64,000 nucleotides of DNA, taken from contig NC_044977.1 in NCBI RefSeq assembly GCF_008728515.1, forward strand, positions 169,307,139-169,371,138, read 5' to 3'. Positions 10,991 to 23,980 of the stretch are shown in pieces (within the stretch, counting starts at the first letter, position 1; the number at the start of each line of letters is the position of its first letter). The DNA comes from Papio anubis. Taxonomy: Eukaryota > Chordata > Mammalia > Primates > Cercopithecidae. The notes below the pieces were generated by a model. That model had not been told where the DNA came from. It did no database searches and saw only the letters and a program-made list of their open reading frames with translations. A program made the translations under genes and the position numbers.

Positions 10991-11699
10991 AAGGGTAACT
11001 GATTTGTATTAAATCCATTTTGAACTTAGTAAATAGCAGTTAAAACATCCACAGTCAAACGAAGTACTGTAGCAACCATAATTTCAGCAATTAAGCAGTG
11101 AAAGGTCTTCCAATCCTTTCCTCCACAAAGATCGAAGTTAACTTTGCTGCATCGCTGGACACCCCGTTGCCAACGACCCAGCACTCCCTTGGTAAGTGAG
11201 GCTGAAGGTGGGGGTGGGAGAAATTTCGTGGAAGCTAAGTTTGCAAAGCAGGTACATTTTTTTTTTTTTAAACGGTTATTTGGGGTGAGGAGTAAAACAG
11301 AACCTAATGTTCCCTCAGGCCACCTACAGCACTGCTACTGTTCCCATATCCTTCAACTGGGCATGAAGGCAGCTTCCCACTCACTCTGACAGTGGCGCAC
11401 CCTGTACCCCCCACCTCTCTCTTCAATACCCCAGGGCTAAACGGCCCGAGGCTCCTCTCTACCGGCTGGTGTGCATTCTGGGCCAGGGCGAGCCAAAAGG
11501 CAGAAGGGCCTTCGTGCTGCAGTGTCGGGTGAAGAGTCAGGCTTAGCCTGGACGAACTTTCCAGGCCAATGTGAAGTTTTCCTATCTTGGGTACATGCGG
11601 GCCCCACGCGTCTGCGAGTTTGGGTTAGTGTGTCAACAGGGTCAGTCCCGGTAGCTACTTTGCGAAAGCTTCGAGGCGAGCGTGAAGTCAAGGGCTGCG
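10991..11699. other. Promoter-proximal upstream DNA
   Basis: GC content rises toward the CpG island. A splice-donor-like TTG|GTAAGT lies at 11190, but no exon can be shown. Confidence 0.5.
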
Positions 11700-12660
11700 G
11701 TGGATGGGGGTGAAAGGCCTCCTCGCCCCACTGCCTGCACCGTCTTGGGGCAACCCCCAACCCCCAGCCGGCATTTCCCTTTAATGCGCGTGCCCGTCAA
11801 GGTCCTCTCGTCCCCTCCCCTCAAGCCACCCCGTCGGCCTCGGTTTCCCCCACTTCTCTCCCTCCTTGTCGTTCCTTCCCCGTGGGACGCCCCTCGCCCA
11901 CCCCCGTCAGAGCCCGGCCTGCGCGCGGGACCCAGCTGTCACTTTACTTTTCCACGCCGCCTCCCCACCCCCTCTCCCGACCAGTGGGGCAGCCCGCCCG
12001 GGCGCGCGCCCGCCCCCGCCCCCTCGCGGCCGCGCGCCGGAGGAGGAGGGGCGGGGGAGGAGGTAGGCGCGCGGCGCCGCACGGCCGACGTGGGGCTCGC
12101 GCTCTCGCGGTCTCTCCCAGGCGGGTGCGCGGGGACGCGCACTCGCGGGTGCGCGCGCGGACGGCCGGGCGGCGGCGGCTCCCGGAGGTGGTGGCTTCAC
12201 TTTCCAGGACTCAGGGGCAGCCACAGCGACAGCCGCGGGCAGCAGCCTCAGGAGCCGGAGCTGGAACGGCCGGGGGCGGCGGCAGCGGCGGCGCTGAGGG
12301 TGAGTCCGGGCGGGCGCGAGCGCGGCGAGGACAGGCGTGGTCGGGTGCGTGGTGCGTGGGTCCGGCTTTCGGTGACTAGACGGTCCGCAGGGGACATCCC
12401 GTCCCTGGGGCCTCCCCAGTCTCCCTCCCCCTCGCGCGTCGGCAGCTCTCTCCCCGTGTTTCGGCTCGAGCCTGCGACCTGCACGGACACCCCCCCTCAG
12501 GTATTCGCTCGGGCCGCGCCGGTGCCTCCCCTCCTCGGGCGTCCTCCTTCTCGCTGGCGTCCTCCTCACTCCCCCGACCTCCCTTCCGCGCCGCAGGTCT
12601 CTGCTTACACCGCTCGTGTCCTAGTTCCCTCCTTCCTTGCTCCCCGGGCCCGGTTCCCTG
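11700..12660 (+). promoter_or_regulatory. UBE2E2: CpG-island promoter of UBE2E2
   Basis: The DNA changes abruptly from AT-rich flanks to very GC-rich sequence with dense CpG. It includes GC boxes of the Sp1/KLF type near 12009-12024 and 12048-12057, a NotI-type GCGGCCGC at 12026-12033 and runs of CGCG. I see no TATA box at a fitting distance, which suits a housekeeping-type promoter with dispersed starts. No ATG occurs from about 12066 to the exon 1 donor, so the leader seems free of upstream start codons. CpG islands often fire in both directions, so a divergent non-coding transcript to the left is possible, but I cannot show one. Confidence 0.9.
12170..12299 (+). other. UBE2E2: UBE2E2 exon 1, non-coding 5' UTR (left edge approximate)
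   Basis: The right edge is set by a strong donor: ...GCTGAGG|GTGAGT with GT at 12300-12301. The sequence before it is GC-rich and ATG-free, with GGC/GCA trinucleotide runs (12271-12295) typical of vertebrate 5' UTRs. It must be joined to the exon 2 acceptor at 17761-17762, giving a leader that runs into GATCTAAA before the ATG. The start at 12170 is a guess inside the CpG island; it could lie 100 bp or more to the left. Confidence 0.75.
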
Positions 12661-12835
12661 CGCCCCCTCCCGCGAGCCTCCTGCCCCCGTTTCTCGCCCT
12701 TTCTACCCCTCCCCCTCCTTCCCATCCCCCCCTTCTGCCTCTCCTCTCCCTGTCCTCCTTCTACCCCCTTCCGTTCTCAGTTCCCCATCCTTCTCCACCC
12801 TCCCAGCGCCTGCCTTCTCCTAGCCGCATCCTGGA
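12600..12835 (+). repeat. Polypyrimidine (C/T) tract after exon 1, G-quadruplex candidate on the - strand
   Basis: Nearly every base on the + strand is C or T, with runs of 4-7 C. At 12706-12732 the - strand fits the pattern of four G-runs separated by short loops. Such tracts can form G-quadruplexes, or triplexes when mirror-symmetric. A second C-rich block lies at 13155-13215. Structure is inferred only. Confidence 0.7.
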
Positions 12836-15800
12836 ACTAAGTCTTTGCAAAAGTACAGGATAAATGTCACGGTGGAAAGTGCCCGGCTTGATCTTTTGCT
12901 ATTTTCCCTAATTGCATAATTGCTGCACATGGTGTCTCTCCTGGCGAGTGCCGGGTCTGGCTCCTCCGCCGCCGCACCCCGGTGGCCCGCCCGGAGAAGA
13001 CCTTGTGGGGTGTATTTGTGTGTGTCCTGGTGTGGGGTGTGTGTTGTATTGGTCTTTTGTGATGCCTGGCGCTTGTCACAGTTTGGAACCGAAGCCCATT
13101 TTTCTCTGGTCTCTTCTCTGCAGCCCCCACTGGCCTGGTTTGAAACTGGATTCCCTCTGTCCTCTCCCCCTTCCCCCCCACTCCACTTCTCCCCCTCTTT
13201 TCTCCTCTCTCTCTCATAATGTTTTGATCTTTTTGCCCTTTACAATTTCTAATGAAGATAAAGCGTGGCTTCTTGTGGCTTTTTTTTCCCACGACCAACC
13301 AGAAATGTCCAATCCATCTTCCCTTAAGGAAATTAAGGCCGCTTTAGAAAGACATCATCCTGTGCTCGGTGGCTGTTTAGACCTATTTGCATGTTTTCTA
13401 AGATTCATCGTTTTGTATTGTGTATTCTTGAGAGTCTACTCAAATATTTTGATTTAAAAGTACGAAAGGAAGTGCTAAGGTTTACCCTCAAATTATCTCG
13501 CGGTTCTAAAAGATTTTACGCTCTTCTTAGTTTTTAATCCCTGATTCTTTAAAAAGTATGTTTCTAGATATGTAATAATTCAGTCTGCACTTTGTGAATC
13601 TAAATATTTGCCTTTGCTACGGCAATTTGGATGCTCCTTGGCTCTTTCGAGTTCTGTATGTGGGCTGATGCTGAAGATAGAGTGTTTTCATATAATGCTA
13701 TACCCCATTCTGTTTCCCCTGCAGCACCTTTTACCCCCAGATCAGGTGTTCCACTATTATTTTCTGCATAAATATCTTTGCAGTTAAATTTAAAGCTGAA
13801 TATTGCTGTGTGCATATACTATATGTTTATTTTACATTTTAGAAAAGTTTAGAAACATGAGTAGGAAGACAGCAAGACCTATATGACAGAATTAAATGCT
13901 TTCCTGTTATAAAAGCTCAAATGAACCCTTGGTTTTGCGGTTTTATACTAGTAGATACTGTTATAAGGCTTACCTGCATAGTAGGCTGGATTTATGAAAT
14001 GACTATAGTTGCCTTTATGTAGTCAGTAATATTTCAAGCCAAATCATTTCATTTTTATGGAACACGTGTTTATGGAACACGTTTCATTCACTGTATGTTG
14101 CTAATTTCCAGGACTGTAATTACAACATAGGGTACATAGCTAATACAAGCTTAGACAGTTTGTGTTGAAGAAGTAATAGAATGTAAGCCTCTTAACATAG
14201 TTTGAGGAAGGACTGCCTATTTTATGTTTAAAAATTAAGTTTTACTTTGAGTTACGAAGCAAGCATATTATTTTATATATCTCAATATCTTTGAAACTAT
14301 CATTGGAGAGTAGCTCTTTGTTTATAACCCTGGGATTTAAGTTTATCTTCCCTGTAGATTAGATAATGGGATCAGATTAACTGTTTAGGAATTAATTTTA
14401 AAATGCTAATTTAGAAGATAATGTTTAAAGAATTTTAATTCAGGAATTTTTATTCATTTGTACTTTAGAGAGACAAGACATCAATTTTACACTTATGACT
14501 AATTAAATTGATTAATAGACTACTTTTTCTTCATAAAAATTCATTGCACCTGAGTGGCACAATAATTTTTTTCTATACTTTTTCTGTAAGCAAGCCTTCA
14601 AAAAACAAACCGAGGAGAAGCTCCTCTTATTGATATTTGAAAAAGAGATGTGAAAACTTTATTTCTGAAAGTTCCTATAGTGGTTATCAGTGGCCTCAGA
14701 TGGATTTATCATTTGTAGGTTAACATTTGGATGAAATAGGTGTCTTAAGTCGAAAGTGGAAATAATTCTTTTCCTTAATGTGAAACTAGAAATTACGCCT
14801 CTATTGGGGAATTTCTAATAGTATTTTTATTAGTTCTCTAGTGAGACTAATTTTTACTTTAGTCTTCCTCTGATATTCAGCAGTAGTTTATGAAATTTGG
14901 GTTTCAGATTATGGTTCAGATGACATCATTGAGCAATCTTTTTAAGTAATTATATAACTCTGGCATTCGATAGTATGTGAATGCACATAAATAAGAATAT
15001 TGAGAAGAATGTGTGGTTTTATAACGAATGCGATACACAACTGAAACTCTCGGCATAGTTTAGTAAATCATAGTTTGTTAAACTGAAGCTGCAGCCTCAG
15101 TATAGAGAATATTATTTCATTGAGGTTCCCGTATATTTATCATGGAACGGATTGCTCCTGTTTTAAAATGTATAAAATGATTTCTCACTCATTTCACATT
15201 TCTTAAGGTATCGCTGGCAGCATTTTGCTGTATCTGAGCACCTTTCCCTGAGGATTGTTCTCGTTTTCACTCTCATGCGTGCTGCCCTAACTGATATGCC
15301 ATTATGTACATACTTAGAAGGTTTTAAACTTCTGATATATTTTAACTGAAAGAGGTAAGGTGAAAAAAAAATTAAATCCAAGAATGAGAATTTAGAGTAA
15401 AATAAAAATGAAAAAAAGCAAGAAATATGTTATGACTTTTACAGCTGGATGTGAAACATACTGATATAAAATTTCAGTATTCTATTAAGTGACTTTAGTG
15501 CTCATAAAAGATGTCACAGCTGTGGAGACTGGTGCTCTCCATTTACAGAATAGGTAGAAAAGTAGTCAGCTTTTCCATTAGTATGTTTCAGAGCTGTTGA
15601 GGCAGACCTGTTTTTGTGTGGCATGAGGAGCTGTTGGGGTTGAAGGGGTGCTGGTGGTGGTGTGTGTGGCGTGTCAGTGAAAGGATTCACTATTTTCTGT
15701 TGACTCTGCGGCTCTGTGCTTCGTGATGCCTCCATTCTTTTGCAGTGCTTTTTGGTTTGTCTTACAAAAATTTCACTCCATTAAAGATCGGTGTTACAAC

Positions 15801-16879
15801 ATTGCTTTGGCTTGGAGCAGACTACAAGTTAAATCTTTAGTAATGATGAATTTTCATCAGTGTCAAATAGCTATCCATTTGGACTAAATTGTAGTAATTA
15901 AAAATTTTGCTTTATTTGAGGTATCTTTACCTATTCTTATTGATCATATCAGAAACAGTTTTATTTCAAGTCGTAATTTGAATAAGAATAATCAAAAGGA
16001 TCCATTTCAAAAGGAGTTTGTTCAGTGTACCTCTAATTTTTAAAGGTATTTTTTTTGTTGTTAATGGTACTTGTTAAGTATAGGTATTTGTTTTTAAAGA
16101 GGTGTCTGAGAAGGTAGCTATACAGTGCTCAAAGTGATTATTAGGTGACAAAACTGTGGTGAGCACAAGACCTTTTAGAGTCTGGGCATGGGTTTTGTTG
16201 GTTCAGTTCTGGATTTGTCAGAACACTGTAAGCTAGTCAGCTCGTAAGGGATGTATTCGTAGTCATCAAACTCAGAAATTGATTATGGTAGAATGACAGT
16301 TGAGAAGAGATACTCCTTTTCTCTTACTGGAATTGTTTGTGTCTCCTGTCTAGATTATAACAGCTACCTAAATATCAAGCTATTGAGGAAATTGAGTTGG
16401 TAATCAGAGCTGCTTGGGGAGCCTGAACTCAGAGCAAAGGGAATTTGAACGCCTTGAGGGATATTTTAGCCAGACTGTGGGGAAAAGAAAAAAAAAATTC
16501 TTCAGTGTCTCGCCATCTCTTGTGAAATATGGTTGCTTTAGTATATAGCTGAATCAGTGCTGATGCCGTCGTATGGTTCAATTTTTATTTAGAATCATGC
16601 AGTCATGCAGGCCTCTGTGTTCTTCTGTTATCACAAAGGTTACTTAAAACAATTTACTAGTTTGGAGAATTTTAACCTTAGCCCAGCCCTGAGGATGTAT
16701 TGATGGAATAGGGATTTGAAAGAATCCTCCCATTTTTCTGTTCCCACAACTATTTGTACTAACCTTCGTTTTTGTACTTAGCAAGTTGGCTAGTCCAGGT
16801 TTTTCACAGTTGTGGGACCAAAGGGTTTAGCACAGCGCCTGGTAGAGAGTAGACTCTTAGTCATTTTTTTCTTATTTTT
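12836..16879 (+). other. Intron 1, repeat-free block
   Basis: About 4 kb in which I find no Alu, L1, MIR or LTR. It shifts from C/T-rich (to 13.25 kb) to AT-rich. A 15-bp direct repeat at 14054-14083 creates CACGTG. Confidence 0.6.
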
Positions 16880-17600
16880 TGTAACAGCATTATTGATATG
16901 TGATTCACAGACTATAAAATTTACCGTTTAAAAATGTACAACTCTGTAGTTCTTAGAATATTATTAGAATTGAGCAACATTATCATTATCTAATTTAAGA
17001 ACATTTTTATCACCCCACAGGGAAGCATCCTGCCCATTAGCAGTCAGTCTTCACTGCTCTCCCCTCACTCCCTGGCAACCACTTACCCATTTTATTTTAT
17101 TATTATTATTATTTTGTTTTGAGACAGGGTCTCTCTCTGTCACTCAGGCTGGAATGCAGTGGTATCAATCATATTTTTATTTTTTGTAGAGATCGAGTCC
17201 TGCTATGTTGCCCAGGCTGGTCCTGCCTGGGCTTCCCAAAACATTGGGATTTACAGGCGTGAGATTTACTACTGAATTTGATGTTTATGAATTTGCCTAT
17301 TCTGGACATTTTTTCTAAATAGTCAGCTTGTGGTCCTTTGTGGCTGGCTTCTTTCACTTACAGAATGTTTCAAGGTTCATCCATTTTGTAGCACATAGAC
17401 ACTGTATTTCATTCTTTTTTATGGCTAACAGTACATTATGTGAATATACTACTACGTTTTGTTTATCCATTCGTTCGTTAGTGGATATTTGAGTTGTTTC
17501 CAGTTTTGGTTATTATGAATAATGTTGCTGTGAACGTTTCATGTATAAATTTTGTATGTTTTCGTTTTACAATACATTTTGAATGGATGAAGGAAAAGTT
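16880..17600 (-). mobile_element. Old L1 3'-region fragment, interrupted by an Alu piece
   Basis: Reverse L1: 'cagcattattgatatgtg', 'catttttatcaccccacagg', 'cctggcaaccactta', then after the Alu 'tgcctattctggacattttt' and 'tggttattatgaataatgtt'. L1M-type divergence. Confidence 0.8.
17098..17268 (-). mobile_element. Truncated Alu inserted in the L1
   Basis: 'gagacagggtctctctctgt', 'aggctggaatgcagtggtat', 'gttgcccaggctggtcc' and 'gggatttacaggcgtgag' in order, with large internal deletions. Preceded by (TTA)n at 17094-17116. Confidence 0.8.
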
Positions 17601-17749
17601 TTAGCAAGTCCCAAAGCTGCATTGTTTTGTAAATGACCAATTTAATCCGTTTTATATTGAGATTTACTTGTTTTACTTTGAGATTCATTCTCTGTGTTCT
17701 GGAGGTAGCTTACTGTAGTCTTCCTCACAGCTGAATAAATGATTTTTGA

Positions 17750-20392
<2,643 letters not shown>

Positions 20393-20477
20393 AGTAGCAT
20401 TGAAGAGCTTGAACTCTAGAGACAGGATCTACGTTTGAATCTAGGTTCTAGCATTTAGTAGCTATAGCTCTGTGGTC

Positions 20478-20801
20478 TTTTTTTTTTTTTTCTTTTTCTT
20501 TCTTTCTTTCTTTTTTTTTTTTTTTTTTTTTGAGGCAGAGTCTTGCTCTGTCACCCAGGCTGGAGTGCAGTGGTATGATCTCCAACTCCTGGGCTCATTC
20601 AATCCTCCCACCTCAGCCTCCCAAGTAGCTGGGATTACACGTGTGTGTCACCACACCAGGCTAAATTTTTAATGTATTTTTTGTAGGGACGGGAGTCTCG
20701 CTGTGTTGCTCAGGCTGGCCTTGAACTCATGGTTGCAAGCGATCCTCCTGCCTTGGTCTCTCAAAGTGTTGGAATTACAGGCATGAGTCACTGTGCCTAG
20801 C
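20478..20801 (-). mobile_element. AluJ-like element with T-rich tail
   Basis: Reverse Alu with a T/CT tail (20478-20532), 'gaggcagagtcttgctctgt' and a 5' end 'gagtcactgtgcctagcc'. The CTCTG(T/C)G motif on both sides looks like its target duplication. Confidence 0.92.
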
Positions 20802-20833
20802 CTCTGCGATCCTGATGTATAATTTAACAGCTC

Positions 20834-21149
20834 GGCCGGGCGCGGTGGCTCAAGCCTGTAATCCCAGCACTTTGGGAGGCCGAGACGGGCGGATCACAAG
20901 GTCAGGAGATCGAGACCATCCTGGCTAACACGGTGAAACCCCGTCTCTACTAAAAAAAAATAAAAAAAAAAAAACTAGCCGGGCGAGGTGGCGGGCGCCT
21001 GTAGTCCCAGCTACTGGGGAGGCTGAGGCAGGAGAATGGTGTAAACCCGGGAGGCGGAGCTTGCAGTGAGCTGAGATCCGGCCACTGCACTCCAGCCTGG
21101 GCGACAGAGCGAGACCCCGTCTCAAAAACAAACAAACAAACAAACAAAA
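20834..21149 (+). mobile_element. Young AluY with Old World monkey (AluYR-type) variants
   Basis: Target duplication AACAGCTC at 20826-20833 and 21150-21157. Carries 'ctcaagcctgtaatcc', 'gggcgaggtggcgggcg' and 'gagatccggccactgca', with an (AAAC)n tail. Low divergence. Confidence 0.96.
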
Positions 21150-21290
21150 AACAGCTCAAGCCTCAATTTCTTCTTTCATAGAAGGAAGATGATAATGGTA
21201 CGCTGTTCACAAAGTTCTTATGAGGACTAAATGTGATAAAGCATTTATTCCGCACATAGTAAGCTCTCATAAACTGATGCTGTCACTAAT

Positions 21291-23689
21291 AGACTTTATG
21301 TCAGTTAAAGTCTGCAATGATATTTTCCAAGTCTGTTTGGTACAAACTTTGGAAAAATGAGGTATATATTAACCTTGGAGGCCTTAGTGCTGTTGTTAAA
21401 CTAGAAATACTCAGATACCGTAATTAAATACTTTTTGTAGTGACTTAGGAAAGTGCTTGCACGTAGGTGCTTAGTTGTTATATGAAATGTACTATTAATA
21501 ATTGCTGTAATGCAGTAATTATAGAATTAATAAGCTGATATAGAAATATGATTTGAAAAATCTCATTTGTGATATTACAGAATAGTGATATATAATACAG
21601 AAAACATTTAAGTGGGTATTTAAACAGTAGTAGAAATTAATTTCTGTCTCAGAGTTAAAGGAAAGATTACAGTTACATCTTACATGCATTTTTGCTTTTC
21701 TTTGGCAAGAGTTTGTTTCTTAAAAAATTGTCATGCTCTTATCACAGCCTGTTCTCTTGATATGTCTATATCACTCTTGTTATATTTGCAAGTCTGTAGT
21801 TGGACTATATCTGCAGTGACAGATTTAGATTATTTTGATTAAATTGACTAGTCAGTTCAATAAAACATCTATTTTGAGATCTTCATTGAATTTATTCTGC
21901 TGCTTTTATGGGTTGATACATCTGTAAATGTGAATTTTAAATCATATTTATTCTAAATTAACTTTGTTCAGAGTAGACATGGTGATTTTATTTTTGGACA
22001 CTCAATATGATACTGTTCGAGGTGTAGTTTTTGGTTTCAGACTCTAAATTTTTGTTAGGCTGAAAAATTGATTCCACTGTATTCCAGTTTGAACTTTTAT
22101 CTTATGGGCTCTTGTAAGTTTGTTTTCCACATAAGAATGAAATAGTACTTTTATAGATAATCTTTTGTAATTACTGTATTTTATTCATTCTAAATGCACT
22201 TTTTAAAACTTTTTAATGTTTCTGAAATTGGGACACATCTTAAAATTTATGTGCACAATTATTGATGGTGTGTCTTAAAATCAATGATCTTTTAGAATCA
22301 TATGTATGTATATATATCCAGAATGAAACTCTAGACTTCTTATTTGCGATGGCAATGTGTTTTCTAAAGATTGCTTTGACATTTAAAAAATTTTAATTAT
22401 TAGTTGCATGACACTTTCTTGAGAATAAGGTCATTTTGGAAGGTTTTTGCTAGGTGATTCAATTGATTAGAATAGAGGGTTTTTAGGTTGACTGAGGATT
22501 GTAGTCTGTAAGGGAATATAGAAAGTTATCTAGATGAGATGAAGGGTTTTTAAAAAATTCCTGCTAAGAAATTACTTTGCAAATCTATATATCCTCACAT
22601 TCATGTTCTACTTGGCTCTGAGTAAATTTTTGAATTTTCTTTAACCCAAGAAATGTATGTATGTGTTTTAAACATGTTAGTACATATACACTGCTTCATT
22701 TTTCTGAACCCCTTTTCCAATATATTGATGTTAAAATGAGAGTTTCATATCCTCTCTGTTCTGTATAATTTTGGTACCATATTCTTCATTTAAGTCTGAA
22801 TGAATCATGATTGTTATGATTCCCCTCCCCTGCTATTTTTTTAAAGCAAATAACAATCCCACACAGTACTCTTATTGTACTCTTATCATTCGTTCCTGGA
22901 ACAGTTAAGGTATAAGGTAGAATAATATACATTGAAATTTAATTTGTCTATTGCTTGTGACTTGTCTCAGTAACAATAGGCAGTTGCTGACTTCTGTATC
23001 ATACTAACCTAAGAGGTGACACTGCCTTATGGAAACTAGAAATTTAGGCAATTGTCCAGGTGATTTTTGTGTAAAATAATTTTGTCTTAAAAGTTCTGAT
23101 GAGGGAAGTCTTTTTGTTTGACTTAGCAAGATAATAGTTCTCCATCTTTCACCTTACCAGTATAAAATAATTAGCCTTAGTTTTCCTTGTCTTTTAAATG
23201 GGAACTGATAAAACAGATACTTAGAGAATTCTGTAAGATTTACTGGATCACTTTTAATGGTAAAAGATCATCATGGGAAAGGTACATTTTAAGTGTGAAT
23301 TATTGATACTTTTCATTTTTCCTCACCCTAAGAGACAGTGCCTGAAATAGGTACCTTCCTTATCCCCACTTGTCAAGGCTGAGAAACTTAATACATACCA
23401 TGATCACAACTTTTGAGATAGAATTGAATTGCTGTCATTGAAAACAGCAGGACATCTTACAACCGTTTAAATAGCAATTCTTAGTATAATCTTTTCTGTC
23501 AAGAGAAATATAACCATTTTAGGTAACAGTGGCTCAAAATGTATTATAATATTATTGACTCACTGCTCAGACTTGTTGAATTCATCAGTAAATTGCTTTT
23601 TATATTGAATAATATAGACTTAGAATTATAGGGATCTGGAGTTCAACTTTTGTGTAGTACTATATGACAGCAAATTATGATGTATCAAT
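21291..23689 (+). other. Intron 2, middle part, repeat-free
   Basis: AT-rich with no recognisable repeat over 2.4 kb. Confidence 0.6.
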
Positions 23690-23980
23690 TTTTTTTCTCT
23701 TAGAGACAGGGTCTTACTCTTGCCTAGGCTGGAGTATGTGGTATGATCACTGTGGCCTCAAATTCCTGGGCTCAAGTGATCCTCCTGCCTTGGCCTCCTG
23801 AGTAACTGGGACTATAAGCACACACCACTATGACCAACAGTTTCCCAAATTTTGTGTAGAGAAGGAGTCTCACTGTGTTGTGCAGGTTGGTCTCCAATTT
23901 CTGGCCTCAAGTGATCCTCCTGCATCTGCCTCCCAAAGCCCAGGGATTACAGGCATAGCCACCAATGCTGAGCGTGGCCC
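23690..23980 (-). mobile_element. AluJ-like element, strongly diverged
   Basis: 'gagacagggtcttactctt', 'cctgggctcaagtgatcctc', 'gtgtagagaaggagtctcac' and 'gggattacaggcatagcca' in reverse Alu order. Confidence 0.88.

Larger units (their letters stand above)
20393..21290 (+). mobile_element. MIR SINE split into three pieces by two Alu insertions
   Basis: MIR text runs 'gagtagcattgaagagctt'...'gctctgtggtc' (20393-20477), resumes 'ctgcgatcctgatgtataat' (20803-20833), and finishes 'aagcctcaatttcttctttc'...'gcacatagtaagctctcat' (21158-21275). Removing the Alus restores the MIR order. Confidence 0.75.

Noticed and set aside
11907..12569. 220-codon open frame on - across the CpG island
   Set aside because: Arg/Pro/Ala-rich shadow frame of the same GC-rich DNA.
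11682..12863. 393-codon open frame on + across the CpG island
   Set aside because: Low-complexity Pro/Ser/Arg text caused by GC-rich DNA with few stops. It runs through the exon 1 donor and intron 1, and has no protein-family signal.
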